From NCBI GenBank assembly GCA_014773175.1, contig VXCM01002800.1, positions 1 through 64,000 of the forward strand: 64,000 bases of DNA, written 5' to 3'. A program made the translations under genes and the position numbers. Below are positions 21,845-34,309 of this stretch, one piece after another. The notes under the pieces are model-generated. The model made no database searches, was not told the origin of the DNA, and worked only from the letters and a program-made list of their open reading frames with translations. Numbering within the stretch: position 1 is the stretch's first letter; each line of letters starts with the position of its first letter. Origin of the DNA: Lucifuga dentata (taxonomy: Eukaryota > Chordata > Actinopteri > Ophidiiformes > Bythitidae).

Positions 21845-24800
21845 ATGCACTCCAGAGAAATGCATTAACTTTCAAAGAGAAACTTAAAATATTCTAAGAC
21901 GTTTAGGTCAGGAAGAAACATTGCAAAGATGCATTTATGAAAAATGAATTCATTTTCTTTAGGGAATGTAAAATATCCAGCAGAAAATCACTTAAGCTTA
22001 CATTTTAATTAAAAATTATTGCATATGATTTTGAAAGGCTGCCTGCGTTACACCACATTGAACCAAACTTTCAGCCTGTTTGTGTGTTTGTGTGAGGCGA
22101 TAAATAAATACACACTTCAGTGCTCAGGGCCGCCAGCAAACAGCGTGCTGTATAATTGGGTGATGACTTGAAATAGCCCATATCACATTAAGTAATGCAA
22201 TTATACTAATGGAGAGGGGGAGGGGCTTGTTTACTTCATCCACAGACTTCACTGCCATCCATCCATCAGTTTTAATCACTTATATTTTATGGTAATTCTG
22301 TTTAGGGATCCGTAAAATAAGTACAGTTCACACAATCGTTTATTTTAAGTTGCTAATCGCTATGCAGAAGCATCTTAGGGGAGGAGGCAGTAAGGTAGAG
22401 ATTATCACATGGTTATTTCTGATAAACAGCACAGTGACATGGAATTATCTGATGCTAAAGCTACAGGTAAAGAGACTGGCTGCGTAACAGCGTGTCATGA
22501 TATATCATATTCTCATGTCAACAGTAATATATTTTACTGAGTCATCACTTCAACATCATAAAACATTTAAAAGAGACATACGATACAGATTTCTGTTCTT
22601 ACTGTCATTTAAGCATGTCTTGAAAGCTTTGTATTGTTTCAATGTGTAAAAAAAAAAAAAAAAAAAANAAAAAAAAAAAAAAAAAATCACTGATCCACTT
22701 CTGCTCTCAAGTGATTGATTCCTATTTTGAAGAAGTCAGTAATCAGATCACATGGTATTCAAGTGTGGAAGAATATTCCAAAATCAATTCTATTTTCCTT
22801 TAAATCACTTAATGAATTTTAAAAATGAATTTCTTTGAATTTTTTTTTTGTTTCATTTTATAGTAAATCTTCCCAGATTGTTTTGAGACTAGGGGATTTT
22901 GTAGAATCGAATAAAAGAAAATCAATAACTATGTTGAATCAGTAATTAATGTGAGAGTTTTCATAAAATTGTTTTTCTGAAACATTTTAAAGATTTATCT
23001 GTAAAATGTATCTGTTCCCCTCACATTTTTTTAATTATTTTTTTTATTTTTTTTGAAGAATCATTAATTTTCTTGAAATAAGTGGAAAATTGGCAAGATT
23101 GGTAGAAATCAAGAATTTAACTAAATTTTTGTAGACCTAAAGGATTTCTTTTTAACAGCTTTTTAGGTGGCAAATGAAATCCAAAGTCTACAAAAAGTAA
23201 ATTATGTCAAATTTTGTAGCTACCACATGAGAAAACAAGAAATTTTTCTTTTCCAATTTCATTCCCACAGCTCAAGTCATTCTATCATGGTGCAATTCAT
23301 GAAAAAAAAAAAAAAAAANAAAAAAAAAAAAAAAAAATAGAGCCAGTCCCAGTAACCATCACCCTCCATTAGTAATGATTAAAGTCATGACTCAGAGCAG
23401 GAGGATATTGAGAACAAGGTTGGTATCATTCATGCATGTCCTGTGCAGTTAGAGCAGATTACAGCATCCACTGGTACTCAGTCCTTCACCAAATGATGAG
23501 AGAGGAGGGGATAAGAGGCTGAGAGGAAAGGGAATACACTGTTAAAAAAAAAAAAAAAAAAAANAAAAAAAAAAAAAAAAAAAGTCCTGCAGAAACAAGC
23601 AAACTGTTCTGAATTGTAGTGAATTTCTCTAAGGTAAGTGTGAAAGATTTATGAAAATGTTTGCATTTTTGCCCAGGCTGGTAGCTTTTTTTCTTAAATT
23701 CTTAATTTAAGAAAATATTTTTTTTAATTTTAAAAATTTAGAAACAAAAATTTAAAAATTAAAAAAAAATAAACTGTTCACTCTAAAACATTCTTGATTT
23801 TCTAATTGTTTCCAGAAAATTCTAGAAAATAAAAGTGTCTCAAACAAATTGTAGCACAAATGAAAACAAAATGTAAATCAAAACTGCAAAAATGGCTCTA
23901 AGGATGAATTGATTAGTTTGATTACTAGCTTTGTCTTTTTATTTAGATCAATTCAGGATTGAATATCCTAAAAGAGAAGACCTTGAAATTAGATTTTTGA
24001 ATTAAGCAAAGACATCTTTTTCTGTCACGAAGATGTTTGGAATATTAATGTGTAAACTGTCCAATCCATGTTTTAGACTTGAGTCTCGTCAGCCTGTGTG
24101 AGAAAACAGACTTGATTTGTCACTTACTATGACAAATTAAGGCCATCTTCAACCAAGTAATCTCATGCCAATTTTCCATGGGTGAGAAAAAAATAAGACT
24201 GAATCATATTAAAACAAAATCTTGGGACTTTCTTGAATTCTTATTTTTACAGTGTGGGGAAGGAAAAGGAGGGGTAGAAAAGGTGAGAGAAAAACTGAGG
24301 CAGAGCCAGAGGAAAGGATTTGGAGGCGTTGAAGGATGAAGTGTAGGAAAGCAGGGAGTGAAGCAGGTAAAAGACAAAAGAATGAGGAGGAAAGAGAAAA
24401 ATAGCAGCCACTAGGTAGTGATGAATGAACGGAAAAGGAGCAGTGACGGATCAGTACAGGAAACCTGTGCTGCTGTAAATGTGGCCAAAAATATGAACGG
24501 TGAAAACGGATTGAGATGTCTGCCATGATGGAGTGGAGGCTGTGGCCCGGCTTTAACATCTCAGCTCGCTGCTCCTCAGAACCCAGAGCAGGAAAATCCA
24601 CAGAGGACGAGACAAATAACCTGACCTTTCCATAAGCGCCAGGAACATGACTAATACCTCCCTACTACCACAAATGATGAATAGTAAGGGATATTTAGGA
24701 TGGAAAATATCGGAATTTGATGAAAAATGATGCAACTGAAAATTCATTACCTCCTATAGCAGGGAAATTAACATTTTAAAACAAAGAAAATGGCTTTTAT

Positions 24801-25225
24801 GATAATTAATATCTGTCCGGATGAAAGTGAATTACAATACAAAAAAAAAACAAAAAACAAAATCCATCTTAACAAGTCATTTACTCCCAATTTTAACCAC
24901 ATTTTAAGCTAGTGAAAGAATTTAACTGTGCAGTATTTAGCTAATTAGCTAATATTTAGTTAGCATTTTGAAACAAGACAACATGTATAGTGGCTCTAGA
25001 ATCATGTTTCTATGAACTTCTTTAAACAAATGATGTTGGGAAAAAGGTTACTGGGCAGATTATTTCACTTATTTAAGAAAATATTACTTTTAGGATAAAA
25101 AGACAAAAATGGCTCATGTTGAAGCCAGACAGAAGGAATTACCAGAGTGAAATTGTGTTTATATATATATATGTATACACATATAGTAGATGCTAGTTAG
25201 CAACCTTAGCTAGCATGCTATGTAG
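21845..25225. other. Intergenic, AT-rich, three poly-A contig junctions
   Basis: Non-coding. Poly-A runs of about 17-20 bases on either side of single Ns lie at 22668, 23319 and 23564. The interval 22080-22260 (aaatagcccatatcacattaagtaatgcaattatac type) is repeat-free and could be regulatory, but nothing proves it. No exon supported. Confidence 0.4.
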
Positions 25226-25228
25226 TGC

Positions 25229-25566
25229 ATGCCTGCCAACACTCCCGTTTTTCCTGGGTTTCTCCCATATTTTCCACGGCCTCTCCCGCCATGCTCCCGT
25301 TTGTAAATCTCCCCTATTTTGACAGTTATCCAGAATCTAATCAAGTTGTTTCAGTCATTATGTGGTGTGATCCCCTGGTGGGGCGTTGAGGAACCTGGAG
25401 CCAGACGGAACCAAAGTTGATTGTAACGGTTTCTCGTGGGAGCAATAAACAAACTTAATTCCGTCATGCTAGCAAAGCTTTTAATGAGAGAATAAGATCA
25501 GGTCGGTCAGGGAGCGTGACCCAGAAAATCTCCCGTATTTTCAAATCTCAATGTTTTCAGGTATGA
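25229..25566. mobile_element. Small MITE with degenerate terminal inverted repeats
   Basis: The left end catgcctgccaacactcccg and the complement of the right end (catacctgaaaacattgag) are imperfect inverted repeats. 'tctcccatatttt' and 'ctcccgtattttc' sit just inside the two ends. 338 bp, no coding sequence; superfamily not determined. Confidence 0.45.
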
Positions 25567-25569
25567 TTG

Positions 25570-26615
25570 AGTGGCTAGTTTGTTAGCTCACCAACTGAAA
25601 ACAAAGCTTTTCTACAGCATTTTCAAACTTTTATTCGATCTGTATCTTATAAAGTAGCATCTAGATAGATTTGTTGATAGCTGCCTTAAATAAAGTTGCT
25701 AGAGGTGTGTCAAGTCACCAAATCTAGCAAAAATTTAAAAAAAAAAAACAACAAAAAAAAACAAAACAAATTGCTAGAGGTCAACTTTGTTAAGATGGTT
25801 TGCTATTGCCATTGGTCTTTGTGCATCAAAGTTCCACAACCTTAAAGTTAAAACAGTTTACTTGATATTTTCGAGCAAATCCTGCACAGTAAATTTGTTG
25901 AAATGAACTGAATTCGTTACAAAATTTCTATCATAAGTGCAGATGGCAATTCACTTTATTGCTACTGAGAAAAATGACACTGAAGAAGATTGCAAGAAAC
26001 AAGTTGAATTAATCTCACTGGCAGCCTTTTTTTTCCACTTACTCAAAGAAAGTATGATTATATTAGCCAAGAATGACTCAAAGAATTCAGATGTTTGCAG
26101 TGTATCATCAAAAGTAAATGCCAAATATGTATTCATCAGTAACTAATTATGCTTTCTCTTTGAAATCCAGCAATTTTAAAACAGCTTTGTGCAACTGTTT
26201 TCACTCTGTGTAGTGTCAGAAGCAAACACAATGTGTAGATTTTGCAGTGCAGCAGCATCCTGTACATCTCTGTATCCTATCAGCCAGAACTCTCTACACC
26301 TTCAAGCAGATGGCAGATTCAGCCAAGACTCAAGGACTCAATGGTGGGGCGGTGCCAGCATGGAGCCAGAATCTATTTATAAATGTAATTTGACAGTGAC
26401 ACTCCACAATGCAGGAGAACGGCTGGACATCTAACCTGCCAGAGCCCAGATAAACAAATCCAACCTTGTTAGCACTCAGAAAGGACCTTTAATGACATGT
26501 GGGGCTGTCTGCATGTCACACTGGAGTTAGCTCCACAAAAGTGAAGGAGGCAGTTATGGATTATGTTACAGATCGATTATTTAATGGATAACCCACTAGG
26601 GGTCATTAGGAGTAG
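25570..26615. other. Intergenic, nothing recognised
   Basis: AT-rich non-coding DNA with an A-rich run near 25738-25770. No gene, repeat family or motif supported. Confidence 0.4.
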
Positions 26616-26620
26616 AATAC

Positions 26621-26990
26621 TTAAAAGTTTTGCATGTTTGAGCCCAATGCATACAACCTGCATAGATGTTATGAGACTGACAACCATTTCCCATTCCAGC
26701 ATGCTATTGAAATCAGCTTGTAGACAGACTTGAACCATGCTTGAGATAAGTAATCCATCACAGTGAACATGATGTGTATTAATTTTTTTGTTTCAGAGCT
26801 GCATGGAAGAAAATGCATTTCTCCACCAGAGAATATAGTCCCAGGAGAAGATGGCTTTTACAGAGAAATTAAAAACGCCCATTCCTTCTACATTCAGATG
26901 CATGTGTTAGTAGGCAAATATTGAATTTTAAGGTGGGTGTATCACCTGAGCATTTGATTTTGAACAATTAGAGGGTTTACATTGCATTGC
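26621..26990 (+). mobile_element. TTAA MITE (family M), copy E, right end missing
   Basis: It begins TTAA at 26621-26624, then a shortened left terminal repeat (agttttgcatgtttgagccc). The interior closely matches copy C (taagtaatccatcacagtgaac; gagaatatagtcccaggagaagatgg; cacctgagcatttgatttt). Homology stops near 26990, before the right terminal repeat. Confidence 0.7.
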
Positions 26991-26999
26991 AAAGATTTC

Positions 27000-27435
27000 A
27001 AAATAGAGCCTTAAATGAAATAAGAGCATGTATCATATGTCCCCTTCAACAAAAAACATGCAAAGGATCGTCACTGTGCAACCAAGAATGATTGATAAAT
27101 GATGTCTGACTGTGCATGAACACCACAGCAAAAAGTGTAAATGAGGATTTCACACCACAGATGGCAACATTAAAAAAAGGAAAGAAAATCAGGAATTCAT
27201 CTGTAACCATGTTAAAGTCAAACAGGCTCTTCATTTCTCTCAGCACCTGAAAAACTGACAGCTGCCAACATTCTTTAGTCGTTCTCTGAATTCAGAAAAT
27301 GTTCCTGTTTGGTGGAAAGTACATCCTTTATTTGATCCAGGACATTTATGCTTGAACACGGCAAAACCTAATGCCATTACCAACGAGCAAAAATAGAATT
27401 GAGGCTTTATAAATGTACATTAATCTACAGAAATC
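27000..27435. other. Intergenic, nothing recognised
   Basis: Non-coding DNA with no repeat or exon that I can support. Confidence 0.4.
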
Positions 27436-27439
27436 AATA

Positions 27440-27970
27440 AGAGGGGGACTAATTATCTATCCTCAGCCCTGTCCAGCGTCTGCCTGATGGGAGGTGTGGA
27501 GGGCTCCTCCACCTCTGCCAGGCTCACGTTTCAGGGCGGCGTTTACCCTTGCACTTTCTGCGATGACAAATGAGAACAAATGGCAGGCCAAGAGTGCATT
27601 AGTGGGGTTATTGTGTTTTGCACCAGTAAAATATAAGCCTGACAAAATGCTTTATCCTGGAGAATCTCAGCGGTGTCATGCAGCAAAGTGGAAAACAGAG
27701 CACCTGCTATGTAACAATCCTTCTTAGTGCTGCTGGCGAATGTCTGATGATACACATTTGGGAGCTGTAGCATGGTTCCCATTATAATTAGGGAAAAGCT
27801 AATACTGCTTACTAAAGCTTTTCAGTGTGGCACCTGCGGTAAAGAGATTTACTCTCAGTGTGGGAGTCAGTATCACAAAAATGCAGGAGTGCCCCGGTGA
27901 TACAGGTCAATAATCGCCTCTCAGCTGGATTGATGAAGGTGCGCCAGACCAAAAGCTTTAACTGAGTCCC
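27440..27970. promoter_or_regulatory. Candidate conserved non-coding element
   Basis: A repeat-free, mid-GC block of about 530 bp. It has clustered homeodomain-like words (ggttcccattataattaggg, gcattagtgg), CAGGTG-like and CAGCTG-like E-boxes and no sustained reading frame. Its texture contrasts with the AT-rich decayed transposons on both sides. Inference only. Confidence 0.25.
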
Positions 27971-28299
27971 TTCCAAGGGTCATTCTCAAAATTTGTGACA
28001 AAATGTCCCTTAACTTTGAAGTGAAAAAAAACCTTTAAAGTTTTATGAAACCCTAAATTACACATATTCTACAAACCAATATTTTCCTAAATAAAATAAA
28101 CTAGTTTTGCTGTGTTGTTTTGCACTTTTTTTTTTTTTTTTTCAAAATTTATTTGAAATTGCCAAGTGGATGGAAAACTGCTTGTCTCCCATGCATGTCA
28201 TTTACAGTGCTAATTATTTTTTTCTTTTTAGTAATTTTATTTTCTCAAGCTATTAATACAAACTCTTTTAAGTATGTAAATGAACAGAAAAAAAACTAT

Positions 28300-28904
28300 T
28301 TAAAGAACCATACCACTCATTTTGCATTTTTGAGCCTAATATATTCCATTTTCATACATGTTACATTACTGACAATTATTTCCTAAAGCACACTAATGGA
28401 ACAGTGAATTAAAAGTGTTTTTCCTACCTTCCAGACCGCCATTGGTTTCAGTTCATTCTGATATGCTATTAAAATCAACTTGTTGATAATTGAAATGTTC
28501 TTGGGTTATCACCCATCATCACCAACAAGACGTGTATTCAGGTTTTTTTTTTTTTTTTTTTAGAAGTTTCATAATTTTAGTATTTAACAAACAACAAAAC
28601 AACAAAAAAGTGCAGAGTGAATGTATGCATCCACCGGGGAATATAGTCCCAAAAGAAGACCTGCATTTATCGAAAAATTCAAACGACCATGACTTCATAA
28701 GGCTGCGCAACTATTTGCAGGAGAAACATCGATTTGGGTGTATCACTTGAATATTAGATTTTGAAAGATTAAGAGATTTTGCAAAATATCAGGAAAGCTG
28801 AAATACAGTTTTATTCTTTGGGAAATGATTGTCAGTAACGTAACGTGTATGAAAATTGAATATGTTAGGCTCAAACATGAAAAATGGATGGTCTGGTCCT
28901 TTAA
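28300..28904 (+). mobile_element. TTAA MITE (family M), copy A, both ends intact
   Basis: The best copy. TTAA at 28300-28303 and at 28901-28904 flank a 597-bp element. The left end (agaaccataccactcattttgc, then gagcctaatatattccattttcatacatgttac) is an inverted match to the right end (cgtaacgtgtatgaaaattgaatatgttaggctc, then ggatggtctggtcct). The inverted repeats are about 80-100 bp long. The interior has no reading frame. The TTAA target is typical of the piggyBac superfamily, though the tip (AGGACCATACC) is not the usual CCC start. Confidence 0.85.
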
Positions 28905-29706
28905 GAATACAAATATTTTGAAGAGAACATTTTTCTCCTAATTTCATGTCAGTAACGTTGTCAATATTAAAAAAAAAAAAAAAAAAAAANAAAAAAAAAA
29001 AAAAAAAAAGTATTTTGACATTACAAAAAGTTTTGGAGAAGTACTTCTCAAGTCAAAGTTCTGAGGTTCACCTGCTTTAAATGTCATTGTTGTTACATCG
29101 TTTTCTGTTCTTGTAAAAGAATTTTCTCACAAAAAAAGGATTTAATGGTATAATGTGTTGATTTTACTGTAATTATTGATGCTTCTCTTTGCACAGTAAC
29201 AGGAAACTATTCAGTATAATCAGTTCACATCCCGGACATGTCTTCACATTAGCAGAAACTTTCCTATTCAGCCCGCAAATTTTTCTTCAAAAAAGGGAAT
29301 TTAATATTAACATAAATGAATTCAGTAGAAACATTCAGTTGAGCTTCTCATTCTGTTATGAACTGAAGAACTGTTTTCAGTGCCAGAAGCTATTCTGAGT
29401 TTGCGTCACCGTAACAGGATGTGGGTTTCCTCCAGCAGGAAATTCAAACAAAGCTCGTGTGTGTGGGTAAATAAGATATACGTGATCACTGATTAAAACC
29501 AATATGGTCTTTTTAAATAGAATGCAGCTCAAATATTGCCATCAGATATCAAGTATTTGTCCATGAAGCATTGATAAAACATTACACCATCTTCTTTGTG
29601 TCAAATTATCCAGCGTTTAGAAGTGTTGGCAGCCAACACAGCCAAAGGCTGAGAGATTAAGTCCTAATGCTGACATCAGCTTGGCAGAAATTCTTTCCTT
29701 CCATTC

Positions 29707-29710
<4 letters not shown>

Positions 29711-29752
<42 letters not shown>
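29711..29752. repeat. (CA)21 microsatellite
   Basis: Perfect CA dinucleotide array read directly. Confidence 0.97.
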
Positions 29753-29755
<3 letters not shown>

Positions 29756-30877
29756 TTCAATTCCCAATCCTTCTCTCACATGTTTGATCCACAACCCTGC
29801 TGTAGGATCGCTGCCGCAGCGCTGCCTCCTTCACGAGACCTTGCTGGTGGATACCGGCAGCGGCTACAGAGGAGAGGATGCTGCCATTTGCAGAAGCAGA
29901 TATATGGCCTGGAGAAGAGATTGTGACAAGACTCTTTGCAGATGGCAGGCAGGTCTGACAATCTCACATTGTGTCCGTCCTTCCTATCTGCTGAATGACC
30001 TTGGTTAACAAGAGCAAAGGAGAGAGAGAGAAAAAAAGAGCGAGAGAAGAAAAGATACGTAGAGAGATAAGAGAAAAATGACAAAATTCCAGTGACAACA
30101 TCCACTCAGATGAATTAGCAGCAACAAAATAGTAAATAAACTGGCATAACAAAACATATCCATAATAACTGCCCCATAGGACAGTGCGATAAACAACATT
30201 TTAGTATGCTTTGTTTTGAAATAATAATCTGCATTCTGTTTGCAATAGATATGTATACACATGCCCTCACACACACACAAATACAAAAAGACTCCCTCAA
30301 CTAATTTACTGTGGACTAACTTGCAACATCCCAGCTTCATTATAACAAAATACAGGTTTTGAAGATAAAGCCAAAGGAGGCCTAAATGAAAGTGGCAGCC
30401 TTGAATTGGAGCAGATATAAATGCCAGTTCTCAATCTGAAGCAAACAACATATTTAACACCGTCCTGTTTTGGTGGTAATTAGTTTGACAGTAAAGGAAA
30501 CGCTGGTTTTCAGTGCTGACGAGCTTTCATATCTGATCATTGACTGCACTCAATTATGACCGTACCAATCAAAATGAAGCATCCAATATAAATAACCCTA
30601 CAATAAATTCTACCTTCAAAGTGTAATGTTTGGTTTTTGGTGTTCATTTTTTCTTCCATCCCCTGTATATGGTACAAGAGCTGCATTTACCTATTATATC
30701 ATCATTATTATATCTATTATGGTTAAATAAGTTTGTAGCAATTATTCATATTTTCACCCAAAATATTGCTTTTACAAGCAGTTACTGACAAAACCCGAGA
30801 TTCATCTTTTTTGACATCCATAGAGACCAAAAAGCCTGAAAATATAGTTTACAGCCTCTTGGTGGTTATTTTAGCTG

Positions 30878-30878
<1 letters not shown>

Positions 30879-30922
<44 letters not shown>
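30879..30922. repeat. (TA)22 microsatellite
   Basis: Perfect TA dinucleotide array read directly. Confidence 0.97.
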
Positions 30923-30924
<2 letters not shown>

Positions 30925-31144
30925 ATGTAAATATTTTGATTATTCCTGACTAGTATGGGTGCACTTTACAACTTTACATTTATTTTGTTAGGTCCTGATG
31001 TCTTGAAACATGACATTTATGCTGCCACCAGACTTCACATTTGCATTTGTTTTTCTGAAATAAAACTTTTTTTTAATGTAAAGTATCACACATCAGTGAA
31101 CATTTGCAGTTTGCCTACTCTTTGGATGCAGGAAGATTCATGAA

Positions 31145-31178
<34 letters not shown>

Positions 31179-31599
31179 AGTTTTTATTCCACCCAAATAC
31201 TTCAACAACTGAGTTCACTGATTAGCACCATCAATCAGAGGAGGAGCTAATCAGCAAATGCACCTGCTGCTTTGTTTGACTGGAACCTGAATACACATGA
31301 CGCTTAATGACAAAATGGTCTTAGAGTAACTATAATATGAATGACAAAATCCTAACAAAGACAGAGCATGTGTAGCATGTGTGTGCGAGTGTTTGCCAGT
31401 GTTTAATACCTTGATTAAATAGACAAGTTTATATGGGTATTCTATACAAACACATAATAAACAATAGCTAAAGGTAGCAGGTAGCACAATAATGTAGGAA
31501 CGGGTCAAAGTGGGAAGTCAAAAGTGTTACACTGCTCATAAACGTTTGAAGTTTCTGCTGGACAGATAAGATGTCAGTGTTTCCATGACCGAGCATGTT

Positions 31600-32290
31600 T
31601 TTTTTTTCTTCAGCTACTTTAATGTATGGTGTACCCCAGGGCTGAATTCTTGGTCCAATCTGGTTTTTACATTGATGCTCCTCCTGGGTCATCGTTTGTC
31701 GCTTTGATAGTGCTTATCATTGTATGCAGATGATGCAGTGTTCTATAGCTACAATTCAGAAAGGCCACAGTGCAATAAATGAATGGATGTCTGAAATTTT
31801 GAAATTTCTTGCAACTTAATTATGAAACAGTGTGTTGTGTTTAACAACCATCTAAATTTATTTTGATCTTCATGCAAAAACATTGGTGTAGTCTAGCTTG
31901 ATTCAACTAAGCGATATCGCAAAAATCAAACCCTTTCTTCATCCTACATATTTAGAAAACATCATCCATACTTTTGTCGCATCACATCTGAACTATGCAG
32001 TCAAACTACACAAACTCACTTCCAGCAAAACTCTGCAGCAAAGCTTTGACACAAACAAAACGTGGGTCACACACGACACCGGTTTTGGATTCTCTTAAGT
32101 GGCTCCCCATCACCTTTTGGATTGTATTCAAATTTTACATTTGACTTAGAAGGCTGTTGTCCCCTTTTGTGTTGTATATAGGTCCCTCTCTTTACATATT
32201 TTATCTCTTTGTCTTTTGTTTTTGCATGTTTTCTGCTTCTATTATTTTTCCCTTTTGCACAGCACTTTGTAAAGTACTGCTAGCTTAAAC
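31600..32290 (+). mobile_element. Degenerate LINE reverse-transcriptase fragment
   Basis: With frameshifts the + strand reads a GVPQG-type motif and 'ILGPI' (about 31630-31665). It then reads a 'CYADDAVFY'-like catalytic box (YADD, about 31715-31745) and later IAKIKPFLHPTYLENIIHTFVASHLNYA (about 31912-32000). This order belongs to the palm and thumb of L2/Rex1-type reverse transcriptases. Stops and indels throughout make it inactive. The end near 32250 (gcacagcactttgtaaagta) resembles an L2-type tail. Confidence 0.75.
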
Positions 32291-32299
32291 CCATCAGGG

Positions 32300-33995
32300 T
32301 TGTTGCTGTGTTTCTCAAGTCTGGCACAGGTTCTGCTGAACATCAGCTAAACTGAATGTGTTCCAGTGTTGCTGTAAGATCCACCCAGTGCTTACACTTC
32401 CAGCTATATAGCAGTTTGCGTAATCTTCTAAATTCCGCTGAGAGTGATAAAACATTTGTTTTAAATTGCTATTTCACAACTTGTCAAAGGGAGTGAGAAA
32501 TCTAAACCTCAGAGCATTTAAACCTCATCTAAACCTCAGAGCAAACCTCAGACCAACAGACATTTTTTTAAATAAAAATTGTCGGCTTTATTTGCACATT
32601 TCTCTCAAATATACATGATAACCGTTTAAACATGCAGTACTATTTAGATTGTAATGACAACAGTGAGTTACTCTTGCAGTAAATCCTGTCTTCTACTCCA
32701 GGTGACAGCAGGTTAAGGTTTTTTACTCATATCAGACCATATGAAGAAGTGCTTTTATAACTCAGCATCACCCACCCTGCTTCTACACGTTCCTGTTTTT
32801 GTCACCTAACAGCCAAACCACATGCCACATAACAACCAAATAAGAACTCCAGGTGTGCCCTTATCACTCACTCACTCAATCTCAACCTCTTAGTCAGACA
32901 AACAAGACCACCTGATACTCAACAGCACTCACTAACTGCTAAATCAACTTTATCATACTCTGCAGCCAGAATAGGGTCATACAAAAATAAACACTTCAGT
33001 TAGTCAAACAGGAATCAGACCCTGCAGGTCTTAGTAAAGCTGTTTGCTAGCTTTGGATGTTAGCAAGGGAAATGCTCAAAACAATTTTAGATTACTTTTG
33101 TGACATACAGTATAATATAAATACCTTGTGTCTAACTGCATTCTAGCAAGAGACTGCAAATGAGAATGAGTAAATCTTGGCTAACTGTGCAATTATATTT
33201 TAATGTTGATTAGTGTGCATTTAGCCTCATAAATAAATACAAATCAGGGAGGAACATCAGCTGAATCTGGAGCTGATCAGAGCCTCAGGGTTTATGGAGT
33301 CAGACCAGATCGAGCTTTGCAGGAAAACCTGAGAGCCAAAATGCAGTTTTGTAGGACAAAACTACTGCATATGCAAAGAGCAGAATCTAGCACAAGCTGT
33401 AGTGATAAGTTTACTTTTGTCGTTTGATTCATGTGCTTGCCCTGCAGTATTAAAGGTCACATCATTTTTCAAAAACACTGCATCCTGCTTTGTCTCTGCA
33501 GTTTTTCCCTCAATTTTTTCTTCTTTTGACTTACATTTGTGACTATATTTGTGGGTGCTTTAGATCATGTGAAGCATTATGCTATTTAGATGGAAGTCCA
33601 GTTAAGCAAATTGTGCCTTGTCTTGTTCAGGCAAATACAGAAATAGCTCCTGTTACTTGTTTTCACATGTGTATGATTTAAATATATATATTTTTAGTCA
33701 CACCCACGGATGTGCTTCCAGACTGACAGATTAAATTCAAATACCAAAGCCTCATAACAGTGAAACTCCACATAGACATACCTGATAATCTGTCATGGAT
33801 CAAAATATTACATTTCATAATTAAACATATTTATAGGAGTAAAAAGCAGTGTGCAAACTTTTACCTTGAATAGTCTAGAAATAAGAAAAAAAAATTCAAG
33901 CGAAATTATAAAAATAGCATATGCAGAAATAATACATTAAAGAGGAGATATTATATATTCACATGCTCTTACTTTCATTTACGGGTCTATTTTGA
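32300..33995. other. Intergenic, nothing recognised
   Basis: AT-rich non-coding DNA. A short local duplication of 'aaacctcagagca/atctaaacctcag' lies at 32503-32552. No exon supported. Confidence 0.4.
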
Positions 33996-33998
33996 AAC

Positions 33999-34305
33999 CT
34001 TTGCAAAGTTTTAATGTGCAAAAACATATTCATCCACTTCTACTCTCCCTTGCTGCAGTACCACTGTGCAAACTGAGTGAAAAAAGGTTATTCTTTCTCA
34101 TTAAGGCCTCATTCGAAAAGTCCTCTCTGTTCTGATTGGCTGGTTGCATCAGGCCTGAGCTGGCAGCACGCGTGGTCTGTGAAACATGCATGCTGATGAA
34201 AAACTTGTTCACTAGCCTTGTACTTTGAGTGTAACAGGTGTGTAGTCGGGTAAATTCAAATGTGTTACATGTTGATGTACATATGTTCCAAAAGTAAAGG
34301 ACAAG
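33999..34305 (+). repeat. Dispersed repeat S, copy 2 (longest)
   Basis: It starts ttttaatgtgcaaaaac, continues through the 'ccttgctgcagtaccactgtgcaaactgag' segment and ctgttctgattggctgg, and ends atatgttccaaaagtaaagga. The first half matches 428-560 and, inverted, 54860-55010. The second half, inverted, matches 43555-43780. No coding capacity. Confidence 0.6.
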
Positions 34306-34309
34306 TCAC

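Larger units (their letters stand above)
28905..31590. other. Intergenic with microsatellites
   Basis: Non-coding. It contains poly-A|N|poly-A at 28990, a repeat-poor stretch at 29780-29990, (CA)21 at 29711-29752, a (TA)22 run at 30879-30922 and (TG)n at 31147-31175. No exon supported. Confidence 0.45.

Noticed and set aside
24209..24601. 130-codon - strand frame rich in Ser/Phe/Leu
   Set aside because: Low-complexity reading of a purine-rich strand; no motif or splice context.
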